Below, in pieces: positions 18,159-26,918 of a stretch of 64,000 bases of DNA; within the stretch, counting starts at the first letter, position 1; every line of letters begins with the position of its first letter. This DNA comes from an uncultured beta proteobacterium (lineage in GTDB: Bacteria > Pseudomonadota > Gammaproteobacteria > Burkholderiales > SG8-41). The stretch is from NCBI GenBank assembly GCA_902825845.1, contig CADECM010000012.1, positions 20,989 to 84,988 on the forward strand. The letters run 5' to 3'. The notes under the pieces are model-generated. The model was not told the DNA's origin. It did no database searches and worked only from the letters and a program-made list of their open reading frames with translations. A program made the translations under genes and the position numbers.

Positions 18159-18830
18159 ATGTTGGAAACCATCGAACTCGAAACCGCCCGGAACCCCACT
18201 GCCGCGGTGATCTGGATGCACGGCCTGGGCGCCGACGGAAACGACTTCGTCCCCATCGTCAATGAACTCGATCTGACGCAGGCGCCGGCAATACGTTTTG
18301 TGTTTCCGCACGCGCCGATGATGCCGGTGACCATCAATAATGGCCATGTCATGCGCGCCTGGTACGATGTTTCGTTCGGAGACCTCGAAGGCAATTCAAG
18401 GCGCGCCGATGAGCAGGGCGTGCGCCAGTCGCAGGCGCACATCGGGGAACTGATCGCGCGTGAAGTTGAACGAAAAATACCTTTTAAAAACATAGTGTTA
18501 GCAGGATTCTCCCAAGGCGGCGCCATTGCACTCCAAACCGGGCTGCGTTACCCGCAGACGCTGGCGGGCGTGATGGCCCTGTCGTGTTATATGCCTTGTG
18601 GCGACAGCTTTGCGGCAGAAGCCAGTGCCGCCAACGCAAAAACCCCGCTGCTGATCGCGCACGGCACCGACGACCCGGTGGTGGCCTACAGGATGGGGAA
18701 GAACACCAGCGATCTGTTGGTGAAGTCCGGCTATCCGGTGGAGTGGCACGAATACCCGATGCAGCATTCGGTGTGCCTGGAGGAAGTGCGCGACATCGGC
18801 GCCTGGCTCACGCGCGTGCTGCGCGCTTGA
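18159..18830 (+). CDS. Alpha/beta-hydrolase carboxylesterase (phospholipase/acyl-protein thioesterase family)
   Basis: A 223-residue cytoplasmic serine hydrolase. Family motifs: WMHGLGADGNDFVP near residue 19, catalytic Ser in GFSQGG, catalytic Asp in HGTDDPVV and catalytic His in MQHSVCLEE. The ATG at 18159 follows the repeat element directly and has no Shine-Dalgarno; upstream codons are repeat-derived and not homologous. The natural substrate is unknown (short-chain esters or lysophospholipids are typical). Confidence 0.9.
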   Translation: MLETIELETARNPTAAVIWMHGLGADGNDFVPIVNELDLTQAPAIRFVFPHAPMMPVTINNGHVMRAWYDVSFGDLEGNSRRADEQGVRQSQAHIGELIAREVERKIPFKNIVLAGFSQGGAIALQTGLRYPQTLAGVMALSCYMPCGDSFAAEASAANAKTPLLIAHGTDDPVVAYRMGKNTSDLLVKSGYPVEWHEYPMQHSVCLEEVRDIGAWLTRVLRA

Positions 18831-18866
18831 CGCGCAATTTTTATCTGGCCGTCGGGCTGTAACACA

Positions 18867-20390
18867 TTACGACTCGCCACCCGCGATTTTGAATCGCACA
18901 CGGTCAAAATCCGGTCCCGATTCGACCAGACCGGACGGTGCCAGATCAAACGACTTGCCGTCAGAAATTCGCGTTGCTTCCAGTACGCCGCGCAGGGCAA
19001 AAGATTCGGGACGCAGCAGCACCTGCACGTAACCGCTGGTCGAGGGGTCCGCGCTGAGCAGCACCACATTGTGCGGCGTGCCACGCTCGCCGTCCGCGCG
19101 CCGGATGCACATCGTCCCCGGCACCACCGCGCGACTGAGCACCTGCACCCCCACCCTGCGCTGGCCTCGCGCGTCGGTCTCGACGCGCCGCACCACGCCG
19201 GCACCCCAGTTCGCCCCGTCGACTTCCGGCAGCAAACCGATCAGCACACCGACCTGCAGCCACTCGCCACGGCGCTCCGGCACGATAATGCCATAGCCCT
19301 CGGCGCTCGCATTCTCCACCACCCAGGTTTCCTGAAGGGTATTCTTGCCTTGCGCCAGCACCCCTTCAAACCCCTGAACAATCTGCAATGTCGTCGCCAC
19401 CTTGCGCCGCACCGAATCGCGCGCCGGCAATTCCTTTTCCCAGTTGAACGCCAGGTGCAACAGCGTGTCGGCGGCCTGATCCACATTGTCCACAACACCC
19501 AAATTCAGCTCCGGCGGCAACACCCCGCTCTCATTGACCGCGTCTACTGCGCTTTGTGCGGCATCCAGCGCGGCGCCCGCGCCGAAATAGAACAATCGCG
19601 CGCTGCGCGGCGCCTCCGCCAGCACGCGCGCCGGCGACATGCCGCCATGCAAATCGAAGAAAAAGTTACACCCTGGCGCAGGTTGCGTGGACGACAGGAA
19701 TGATGCGGAAAAATGTGCGATCGCCCGCTCCGCGATGTTCTGTTTCACCGGCGACAAGCCGCCCGTCGACGATACGCCCAGCATCATGGCGCGCAGAAAC
19801 TCCGCACGCAGGGTGGAACGGCCGTCTGCTCCCGGGTAGATTTCCAGACTGTCATTCAGAATTGCACCGGCCTCCGCATAGCCATACAGCCTTGCGACCG
19901 TGCTCCAGTACGCATCACCCACGAACCCGTAGCGCATCAGAATCCACTTGATCTGCCTGACCTGCGCGCGCATCGCGCGTCCGACCAGTTGCGCAAACCG
20001 CGCACCGAATGTCTCCGCCGCGCCCCGGTCCGACATCACGTGCGAAACGCATTCCATGTAGCTGTTGCTGAGCGCTTTCCAGTAGCCCATGGCGGCTCGC
20101 CACAGCAGGCCCTCCTGGAACTTCGCCTGCGGTTTCAGCGCCAGATATTGATCGAGCAGGCGCTCGCCGTCGCCGGCCAGTGCGACATCGATACGGTCGA
20201 TCACGTCATAGCGGTAGTTCATTGAAAATTCGACCGCGCCATGCAGCGACTCCAGCCACTGTACGCCCTCGTGCGCCGCGCGCACCGGGTCGTCGGCAGG
20301 CAGACCGGCGATGACGCGCTGCACGCCGGCCATCGTCGCCAACGGATGTTCAGCGCCGCCATCCGCGCTTGCTACCTGAGTGTCGGCCAT
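18867..20390 (-). CDS. PilZ-like motif protein, tandem paralogue A
   Basis: A 507-residue, probably cytoplasmic protein: a long helical N-terminal region of about 310 residues shared with the next two genes, then a C-terminal domain that looks PilZ-like. The RxxxR motif is RDSVR at 324-328, and 31 residues later comes NASAEG (360-365), matching (D/N)xSxxG. After it come paired-strand segments (GVLIGLLPE; WGAGVVRRV; RVGVQVLSRA) as in a PilZ barrel. If real, it would bind cyclic di-GMP; that is inference. ATG at 20390 has GGAG seven bases upstream. Last of three tandem paralogues; convergent with the esterase. Confidence 0.75.
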   Translation of the reverse strand: MADTQVASADGGAEHPLATMAGVQRVIAGLPADDPVRAAHEGVQWLESLHGAVEFSMNYRYDVIDRIDVALAGDGERLLDQYLALKPQAKFQEGLLWRAAMGYWKALSNSYMECVSHVMSDRGAAETFGARFAQLVGRAMRAQVRQIKWILMRYGFVGDAYWSTVARLYGYAEAGAILNDSLEIYPGADGRSTLRAEFLRAMMLGVSSTGGLSPVKQNIAERAIAHFSASFLSSTQPAPGCNFFFDLHGGMSPARVLAEAPRSARLFYFGAGAALDAAQSAVDAVNESGVLPPELNLGVVDNVDQAADTLLHLAFNWEKELPARDSVRRKVATTLQIVQGFEGVLAQGKNTLQETWVVENASAEGYGIIVPERRGEWLQVGVLIGLLPEVDGANWGAGVVRRVETDARGQRRVGVQVLSRAVVPGTMCIRRADGERGTPHNVVLLSADPSTSGYVQVLLRPESFALRGVLEATRISDGKSFDLAPSGLVESGPDFDRVRFKIAGGES

Positions 20391-20453
20391 TCGCTTTCTC
20401 CGCACGGCATTCGCGCACATGCCTCCATCAATTGAAAATCCGGCGGGATCCGT

Positions 20454-21989
20454 CTACCCGGCGGACCCAGGTGCCCTGAAATACAGCCAGTCAAAATCGT
20501 GACCACTCTCCAGCACCCCGCCCGCCCGCAGGATCATCGGCGTATCCGCATCGCCAAACGTGGCTTCCACCGGCTCGCGGCCGCTGAAATGATCGCGTCG
20601 CATGACGACATACAGATTGCCGGAAGGGGACGCTTGCGCGCTCAGCATGATGCCGCACTCCTGCGTACGCCCCTGCCGCGCCCCCGTCTGGGTACGCAGG
20701 AACACCGGCAGCGCGGCTCGGGACAAGACCTGTATGCCGAGCTGGTGCTGCCGGTATTGGAGTTCGTTCACACGGCGGATAATGCCGATGCTCCACGAAG
20801 ACGCCGTCTGCGTTCGCGTTGCCACCAGCATTCCCACGCGCAATCCTTCGCCTTTTCCCTGCGGCACGATCACCCCGCAGCCGCCGCTGCTGACGTCCTC
20901 CGCGATCCATGAATCATTGAGCAACGCGCCCGCGGCGGCAAGCCCTCCCGCGGCCTCGGGCGCGATCAGTTCCAGCACATGTTGAAAGCCTTGCACCGAG
21001 TTCAGGCGTTCGTCCGTCTTTTGGCGGGCCGCTGCGCGCGGCGGCAATTCCTTTGCCCAGTGAGTGCGCAGGTGCCTCAGCACGCGCACCACAATATTGT
21101 CTTCCGCGCCCAAACCCAGGTCCAGTCCCGCGGGCAGGCGCCCGGAACCACGCACGATGGACTGCATCGCGCGCAGTGTGTCGCGGGCCTCGCCGACATC
21201 AAAAAAGCGCGTCGCCGGACTGACTGGGGCGGATGGAACGAGACGCAGCGGCGGGCGCGATCCATCCAGATCGAAAAAGTAATCGTAATCATCCTTCAGG
21301 CTGGCGCTGCAGCGCAATTTCGGCGTCATATAAACGACCAGCCGCTCGGCGATATCCTGCTCGATGGGCGACAACGCGCTGGGCGAAGCCGCCCAATACA
21401 TCATCAGCCGCAATAACTCATCGTTGGGGGACGCCTGTATGCCACTGAAAAGATCGATGGTCCGGGCCGCGCCATCCACGGTTTCCGCCAGCATGACAAA
21501 GCGCCCGCACTCACCCCAGAATTCCGAGCGCACTGCGCCGTAGCGCAGCAGCACCCATTTCAACTGGTAACGCAAGGCACGCAGTCCGCGGGCCGCCAAC
21601 AATGGCAACTGCGCCGTCATGCCGTTGGGCGTGCCGTCGGCCAGACTGCATTGCCGGGCGCAGGCAAGATAGCCGTCGCCAAGCAACTTCCAGAAATCGC
21701 TTGCGGCCTTCCACAAACGCCGGCCTTGCGGATCGTCGTCCGGCAACCTGACGTAGCTGTCCACCAGGCGCTCATGCGACTTGCGCACCGCCTCGTCGAT
21801 CAGATCGAGCAATTCGAAGCGACGCCGCAGCCTGAAGCCGGCAGTCTCGTTAATGGACACCAGCCATGGATTGGCTTCTTCCAGCGTCCTGCACGGGTCC
21901 CTGTGGGAAAACGCGCCGACAATCTTTCTGGCCGCCTTGTCGTTTGCCAGCGGATGATCTACTTTGTCGCGCTTAAGCCAGGCCAGCAT
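20454..21989 (-). CDS. PilZ-like motif protein, tandem paralogue B
   Basis: A 511-residue paralogue of its neighbours, beginning MLAWLKRDKVDHPLAN, a segment also present in paralogue C (KGDKVDHPLAN) and reduced to EHPLAT in A. The PilZ-like C-terminus has RAAAR, then EDVSSGGCGVIVP about 45 residues on, and WSIGIIRRV/LGIQVLSRA. The ATG at 21989 follows GGAGG closely. 63 bp separate it from A. Confidence 0.75.
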   Translation of the reverse strand: MLAWLKRDKVDHPLANDKAARKIVGAFSHRDPCRTLEEANPWLVSINETAGFRLRRRFELLDLIDEAVRKSHERLVDSYVRLPDDDPQGRRLWKAASDFWKLLGDGYLACARQCSLADGTPNGMTAQLPLLAARGLRALRYQLKWVLLRYGAVRSEFWGECGRFVMLAETVDGAARTIDLFSGIQASPNDELLRLMMYWAASPSALSPIEQDIAERLVVYMTPKLRCSASLKDDYDYFFDLDGSRPPLRLVPSAPVSPATRFFDVGEARDTLRAMQSIVRGSGRLPAGLDLGLGAEDNIVVRVLRHLRTHWAKELPPRAAARQKTDERLNSVQGFQHVLELIAPEAAGGLAAAGALLNDSWIAEDVSSGGCGVIVPQGKGEGLRVGMLVATRTQTASSWSIGIIRRVNELQYRQHQLGIQVLSRAALPVFLRTQTGARQGRTQECGIMLSAQASPSGNLYVVMRRDHFSGREPVEATFGDADTPMILRAGGVLESGHDFDWLYFRAPGSAG

Positions 21990-22182
21990 GCGGCCTCCGG
22001 CTATGCGCGCCTGTAACAACGTGAGTAGGGGCTATGACTGACAACACGGTTCCATGCAGGATTGAAGGCGCGAGGATTATGACACTTCGCGACACGCCAG
22101 ACCAATAACGCGTTCGCCGTTCGCGCCATCCATCACGCGTCGCAGACCCTCGCGTCACCCGGATTCATCCACGTCGCGGCGC

Positions 22183-23724
22183 TCACAACACGGTATCCAG
22201 CAACTTATACCGCAGCCAGTCGAAATCCTGCCCGGTTTCCACCACGCCACCCGGATCAAGCGTCACGGTGGCGGCAGGCGCGCCATAGCTTGCCTCCAGC
22301 GATTCCCGTCCGTCAAAAAGGTCACGGCGCGCCACGATATGCAGACTGCCCGTGCGCGACGGCCGCGCCGCCAGCAACAGTGCCGTCTGACGTCTGCCAC
22401 CCTGGCTGGCGCCACTCTTGCGCAGGTAAATCAAAATCGCCGACTTTGAAATCAACTGTATGCCAACACGGTGCTGGCGGTGCTCGTCGCTCTTCACGCG
22501 CCGAATGATGCCGACTTCCCACACTGACGCCGTCTCCGTGCGCAAGGCCAGCAGGGTTCCCACGCGCAACCACTCACCCTTGCCGGCCGGGACGATCACG
22601 CCATAACCGCCCGGGCTCACATCCTCGGCGATCCATGCGTCGTGCGACAGCGTCGCGGAAAAATCCAGTCCCTCGCTCACCCCAGGCTCGATGACAGCCA
22701 GCACATTTTGATAGCCGTGCGTCACCAGCAGACGCATCGCAGTGCGCCGCCGCACGGCGGATCGCGCCGGCATCTCCTTCGCCCAGTTCAACCCGAGATG
22801 CCGCAGCACACGCGTAACCGACGGCAAATCCGCCGTGGATCCCCAATCGACACTCCGCGGCAGCGTGTCTGCAACGCCGACTTCGGCGGCCTGCGCCTGT
22901 AGCGACTGCCACACGCCGCCGCCGTCGAAATAGCGGGTGGCGGCGCCCACCGGCACGGCGGACGAGAAGCGCAGCGGCGGCCGGGCGGCGTCCAGGTCAA
23001 AACAATAGTCACAGCCGGGCCACGGCTGCGTTCCCAGACGATATCCGGGCGCGTGATGTCCCACTACGCGTTCGGCGATATCCTGCTCCAGTGGCGACAA
23101 GCCGCTCGGCGAAGCCGCCCAGAACATCATGGCGCGCAAAAACTCCAGTGCGTGGGAACTGGCCGCGCCGCCGTCCGCATACATGTCCAGAGGCTTGTCG
23201 ACGGCACCCGCGGATTCAGCCAGACGGGCGCAAAGCGCCATGTCTGACCAGAACTCCGGGCGCAGCACGCCGTAGCGCATCAGCACCCAATGCATCTGCT
23301 GGCGTAGTGCATGCGTTGCCCGCGCGGCCAGCAAGGACAGCCGCGGCTTGAATGTCTGGGGTACATCGCCGTTGTCCTGTGCCTGCCGCACGCAGGCGAG
23401 ATACGCCGAACCAAGACTGTTCCAGAAATCGGTTACCACTTTCCAAATGCGCTTTTCCTGAACCAGTTCGTCCTGTGTGCGGGCGTGGTATGCGTGGCGA
23501 ACCCGTTCCTGCGCCTTGCGCGTCGCCGCATCAATCTGGTCTATCACTTCGAAACGCCGATCGACCTTGTATGCGTCTGCCTCATTGACCGAATCCAGCC
23601 AGTAACAGGCATCCTCCAGTGTCTTCAGCGGATCCCTGGCCGGAAAACCATCGATGATCCGCTTTAGCTCCCGGGCATTGGCCAGCGGATGGTCGACCTT
23701 GTCGCCTTTAAACCAGTTCAGCAT
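22183..23724 (-). CDS. PilZ-like motif protein, tandem paralogue C
   Basis: A 513-residue paralogue. N-terminus MLNWFKGDKVDHPLAN; middle region with WIL-like HWVLMRYGVLRPEFW, SPLEQDIAERVVGHH and CDYCFDLDAARPPLRF, all recognisable in A and B; PilZ-like C-terminus with RSAVR, then EDVSPGGYGVIVPAGKGEWLRVG and VGIIRRV/VGIQLISKS. ATG at 23724 fits the paralogues' length though no Shine-Dalgarno is seen. It follows the CBS gene by 100 bp and precedes B by 193 bp, in which nothing was recognised. Confidence 0.75.
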   Translation of the reverse strand: MLNWFKGDKVDHPLANARELKRIIDGFPARDPLKTLEDACYWLDSVNEADAYKVDRRFEVIDQIDAATRKAQERVRHAYHARTQDELVQEKRIWKVVTDFWNSLGSAYLACVRQAQDNGDVPQTFKPRLSLLAARATHALRQQMHWVLMRYGVLRPEFWSDMALCARLAESAGAVDKPLDMYADGGAASSHALEFLRAMMFWAASPSGLSPLEQDIAERVVGHHAPGYRLGTQPWPGCDYCFDLDAARPPLRFSSAVPVGAATRYFDGGGVWQSLQAQAAEVGVADTLPRSVDWGSTADLPSVTRVLRHLGLNWAKEMPARSAVRRRTAMRLLVTHGYQNVLAVIEPGVSEGLDFSATLSHDAWIAEDVSPGGYGVIVPAGKGEWLRVGTLLALRTETASVWEVGIIRRVKSDEHRQHRVGIQLISKSAILIYLRKSGASQGGRRQTALLLAARPSRTGSLHIVARRDLFDGRESLEASYGAPAATVTLDPGGVVETGQDFDWLRYKLLDTVL

Positions 23725-23824
23725 GGGATGGGAAAATTCGACTCGCGGCAAGATTGGCGATGCCCGCGCATCCGGCTTGTGCACAACCGCGGCAGCGGCC
23801 GGCAAAGCGCCCGTGTCAGCCGGA

Positions 23825-24271
23825 TCAAACGTCTTCCTCCGGCCAGTGCTTGATGTAACGCTTGAGCAGGCGATTTTCGAAGCTTGCTTCCTTGATTACC
23901 GCCTTGGCAATATCGTGGAATGAAATCACCCCCAGCAGTTTGCCATCCTCCCGCACCGGGACGTAGCGCACATGTTGCTGTGTCATGCGTTCGCGCAGGC
24001 TGTCGGCACTGTCCTCCAGCACGCATACCAGCGGCTCGCGCACCATGACCTCGCGCACCGGGAGATCGCCGAGGTTGCCGTGGCGCGCATCCAGTGCGCG
24101 CAGCACCTCGCGAAACGTCAGCATGCCCTGCATTTCGCCATCCGCCATAACCACCAGCGAGCCGATATCGTTCTTCACCATGGTGGCGACCGCATCCGAC
24201 ACCAGGCCGTCCGGCGCGATGCTGAAAATCGTATTGCCTTTGAGGCTGAGAATGTCGCGGATAATCATCAT
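23825..24271 (-). CDS. CBS-domain pair protein
   Basis: A 148-residue protein made of two CBS repeats: ISLKG-type ILSLKGNTIFSIAPDGLVSDAV with VVMADGEMQGMLTFREVLR, and REVMVREPLVCVLEDSADSL with RYVPVREDGKLLGVISFHDIAKAVI. Such pairs bind adenine nucleotides and act as sensors. It is the first gene of a probable operon with the three PilZ-like paralogues. ATG at 24271 (or 24268). It is divergent from the AhpD-like gene, about 100 bp between starts. Confidence 0.88.
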   Translation of the reverse strand: MMIIRDILSLKGNTIFSIAPDGLVSDAVATMVKNDIGSLVVMADGEMQGMLTFREVLRALDARHGNLGDLPVREVMVREPLVCVLEDSADSLRERMTQQHVRYVPVREDGKLLGVISFHDIAKAVIKEASFENRLLKRYIKHWPEEDV

Positions 24272-24373
24272 GCACCGCCCGGGTTGCGTTCGATTCGGGC
24301 TGATCTTAGCGCACCCGACATACGCTGGAAAGGGCGAAAACGCTATAATCGGGCGACATCCAGCCACGAAAGC

Positions 24374-25018
24374 ATGCGCATGTCCCAACGTATACGCGGC
24401 ATCACCGACACGGAAGCCACCGGGCCCACCAAAGATCTGTTCGATGCCAGCAATATTATGCTGGGCCGCACCGCCAATTTGCAGCGTATTTTGTCACACA
24501 GTCCAATGCTGGCACGCTGGTTTTTGCCGCTGGTGGCTGCGGTGCGCCAGCCCACTGCAGGCGCGGTATCCGACGTGCGCCTGCGCAACCTGTCGTGCCT
24601 GAAAACATCCACCGTAAACAACTGCAACTACTGAACGCAGCATAATCGGGTGCTTGGTCAAGCACTGGGACTCACCGACGCGGAATTCGACGCGTTGCAA
24701 TCTCCGGATTATCTGTCCAGTCCGTTGTTCACTGACAAGGAAAAGTCGGTTATGGCGTGGTCGGAGGCCATGACGCTCAACACGGCCAAGCACGACGACA
24801 GCGTATGGAATGATTTGCGCAAACATTGCAGCGACGCGGAAATCGTTGAAGTGTCGATGATGTGCGGCCTGTTCAACATGATCAACCGTCTTAACGACTC
24901 CTTCCGCACCGAGCTCGAATCGGAGGAATACAACAAGCGCCAGCACGGCGCGGTGGGCGTCACCGCAAAAGCGCTTGAAGACTACGCCTGCCGCATCTGT
25001 CAGCAGCGAAATCCGTAG
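24374..25018 (+). CDS. AhpD-like (carboxymuconolactone decarboxylase family) protein, probable selenoprotein with in-frame TGA
   Basis: Family members are thiol redox proteins or decarboxylases built round a CxxC...H site. Reading from ATG 24374 the frame is open except for TGA at 24632-24634, and continues in the same frame to TAG at 25018, giving 214 residues. The TGA falls at residue 87, where the second cysteine of the redox motif belongs: Val-Asn-Asn-Cys-Asn-Tyr-[TGA]-Thr-Gln-His-Asn. Both flanks are well-behaved protein (RILSHSPMLARWF before; LGQALGLTDAEFDAL after). A hairpin with a GGTC loop starts 15 nt after the TGA, as in bacterial SECIS elements. Selenocysteine insertion is inferred. 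Alternatives are a point nonsense mutation or a sequencing error (TGC or TGT to TGA). The Glu usual 12 residues before the first Cys is Asn. Start could be 24380. Confidence 0.8.
24650..24665 (+). promoter_or_regulatory. SECIS-like hairpin after the in-frame TGA
   Basis: GTGCTT-GGTC-AAGCAC: a perfect six-base-pair stem with a four-base loop starting GG, extendable by a G-U pair (24649/24666). The loop begins 21 nt after the TGA at 24632-24634. Bacterial SECIS elements read by SelB have a short stem, a small loop with a G in its first two positions, and this kind of distance. It lies in coding sequence. Confidence 0.65.
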
Positions 25019-25040
25019 GTCATCTAAAATAAAACATAAT

Positions 25041-25055
25041 AAAAACAATAACTTA
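25041..25055 (+). repeat. AT-rich dispersed motif, copy 4
   Basis: AAAAACAATAACTTA in the 43-bp gap between the convergent AhpD-like and CoA-transferase genes. A CAATAAC variant of the core, shared with copies at 34342 and 57596. Confidence 0.5.
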
Positions 25056-25061
25056 TATAGC

Positions 25062-26264
25062 TCAAATCACACCACTCTCACGCAACCGCTGCTGTTGTGC
25101 CGCGCCGTAGCCCAACTCACTCAGCACGTCGCCGGTATGTTCGCCGAGTCGCGGCCCGAGCCAGCGCGTGCCGCCGGGTGTCTCGGTCAATTTCGGCGTA
25201 ACCGCCGGGATGCGCATGGGTCTGCCGTCGGGCAGTTTCCACTGCTCGATCATCTTGCGCGCCTTGTAGTGCATGTCGTTGACGATATCTTCGGGATCGT
25301 AGACGCGGCCTGAGGGAATTTCCGCAGCTTCGAGCGCCTTCAGCACATCAGCCATGTCGTGCCGGCGCGTCCATGTTTCGATGGCCTGATCCAGTTCCTG
25401 AGTGCGCGGCACGCGTCCGTTGTTGGTGGCCAGCGCCGGGTCGTCGGCGAGATCGGGCCGGCCTGCGCAGTGCATCATGCGCTTGAAGATGGCGTCGTTG
25501 TTGGCGCCGATGATCACGTATTTGCCGTCGCGCGTGGCGTAGGTATTGGACGGCGTAATACCCGGCAGCGCGTTGCCGGCGCGCTCACGCTTGAATCCCA
25601 GCACATCAAATTCCGGGATGAAGCTCTCCATCATGTTGAAGACCGATTCATAGAGCGCGACATCGACGATTTGCCCCTTGCCGCCATTCGCGGTGCGGTG
25701 ATGCAACGCCATCATGGCGCCGATCACCCCGTGCAGCGCGGCAATGCCGTCGCCGATTGAAATGCCCATGCGCACCGGCGGCTGCTCGGGATAGCCCGTC
25801 ACGTACCGCATGCCGCTCATCGCCTCCGCCACGACGCCAAATCCAGGCCGGTCGCGATAGGGCCCGTCCTGGCCGTAGCCGGACAACCGCACCATGATCA
25901 GTCCGGGATTGATCTCGGAAAGTTGCTGCCAGCCGATGTTCCATTTTTCCAGCGCGCCTGGGCGGAAATTTTCCACTACGATATCGGCATCGCGGACGAG
26001 TTGCCGCACGATCTCCTGCCCCTCGGGCGCGCGCAGATTCACCGTCACGGATTTCTTGTTGCGCGCCTGCACGTACCACCACAGCGAGGTGCCTTCGTAC
26101 ATTTTTCGCCACTGCCGCAACTGATCGCCGCCATCGGGCGACTCGATCTTGATCACCTCGGCGCCGAACTCGGCCAGCATGCGCGCGCAAAAAGGGCCTG
26201 CGATCAGCGTCCCCAGTTCAATTACTTTGATGCCGGCCAGCGGCCCCATGTTTGTTTCAGTCAT
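25062..26264 (-). CDS. Family III CoA-transferase (CaiB/BaiF)
   Basis: Moves CoA between carboxylic acids through an aspartyl-CoA intermediate. The 400-residue protein has GPLAGIKVIELGTLIAGPF at the N-terminus, VVENFRPGALEKWNIG, the catalytic Asp in SIGDGIAALHG near residue 170, and a GKGQIVDVALYES segment. It may act with the acyl-CoA dehydrogenase 650 bp away (same strand, separated by a plus-strand gene). Substrate unknown. Confidence 0.92.
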   Translation of the reverse strand: MTETNMGPLAGIKVIELGTLIAGPFCARMLAEFGAEVIKIESPDGGDQLRQWRKMYEGTSLWWYVQARNKKSVTVNLRAPEGQEIVRQLVRDADIVVENFRPGALEKWNIGWQQLSEINPGLIMVRLSGYGQDGPYRDRPGFGVVAEAMSGMRYVTGYPEQPPVRMGISIGDGIAALHGVIGAMMALHHRTANGGKGQIVDVALYESVFNMMESFIPEFDVLGFKRERAGNALPGITPSNTYATRDGKYVIIGANNDAIFKRMMHCAGRPDLADDPALATNNGRVPRTQELDQAIETWTRRHDMADVLKALEAAEIPSGRVYDPEDIVNDMHYKARKMIEQWKLPDGRPMRIPAVTPKLTETPGGTRWLGPRLGEHTGDVLSELGYGAAQQQRLRESGVI

Positions 26265-26340
26265 CCCATCCTCCTCATGCCTCGTGGAGTTTAAGCGACC
26301 GCTTACGCCAGGGGAAGCAAGGCACTACAATGTCGCCCTC

Positions 26341-26892
26341 ATGGCCGAATCCCGCACTCTTTTTTCCATTCTGCTCCGGCAACCGTGGTGGGTCGCGGCG
26401 CTGGCCGGTCTCGCCCTGTTTGGCATCGCGCAGCTGGCGTTTCCGCCGGTCGCGCCGTTCGTGGCGTTGCCGTTCCTGGTAATCGCGCTCTATGTGGGCT
26501 ACCGTCAAATGCGCACGGTATCGCGCGGCCAGATTGAACAACGCCTTGAGGCGGTACGCGAATTGTCTTGGGATCGCTTCAGCAGCGTCGTATCCGAAGC
26601 CTACGTGCGCCAGGGCTACCAGGTGGCGCTCGCCGACAATCCCGCCTGTGATTTCACGCTTACCCGGAATGGCCGCATCACCCTGCTGCAGTGCCGCCGC
26701 TGGAAAGCCAGTCAATACGGCGTCGCCCCGCTGCAGGCATTGGCGGGCGCGGTCGCGGCAAAGGACGCCTATAACGCCATCTGTATCACCGCGGGAAACT
26801 TCTCGCCGCAGGCGCTGGCGTTCGCCGCTGGCAAGCCCATCACGCTGGTCAGCGGCAGTGAACTTGCGATACTGGTGGGCAAACTCCGTTAG
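26341..26892 (+). CDS. Membrane-anchored Mrr-like restriction endonuclease-fold protein
   Basis: A 183-residue protein with two N-terminal membrane helices (about 15-55) and a cytoplasmic domain of the Mrr/PD-(D/E)xK type: LSWDRFSSVVSEAYVRQGYQV, then Asp in ACDFTLTRNG and the QxK-type LLQCRRWK. Such proteins are usually annotated as type IV restriction-like nucleases; membrane-anchored ones are widespread and their function is unclear. ATG at 26341. No other defence gene is adjacent. Confidence 0.8.
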   Translation: MAESRTLFSILLRQPWWVAALAGLALFGIAQLAFPPVAPFVALPFLVIALYVGYRQMRTVSRGQIEQRLEAVRELSWDRFSSVVSEAYVRQGYQVALADNPACDFTLTRNGRITLLQCRRWKASQYGVAPLQALAGAVAAKDAYNAICITAGNFSPQALAFAAGKPITLVSGSELAILVGKLR

Positions 26893-26918
26893 CGTCCGCT
26901 ACACCGGCACCCGGAGAA

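Noticed and set aside
18486..18500. Further copy of the AT-rich motif inside the esterase gene (AAAAACATAGTGTTA)
   Set aside because: Only the first six bases and the last three fit; kept out of the list as too divergent.
24374..24665. Two separate genes, one ending at 24634 and one starting with GTG at 24650
   Set aside because: The frame is the same before and after the TGA and the join restores the conserved CxxC...H region; a split would cut the active site in two.
26341..26892. Part of a phage-defence island
   Set aside because: Lone Mrr-like membrane protein with metabolic neighbours; no methylase, toxin or other defence gene nearby.
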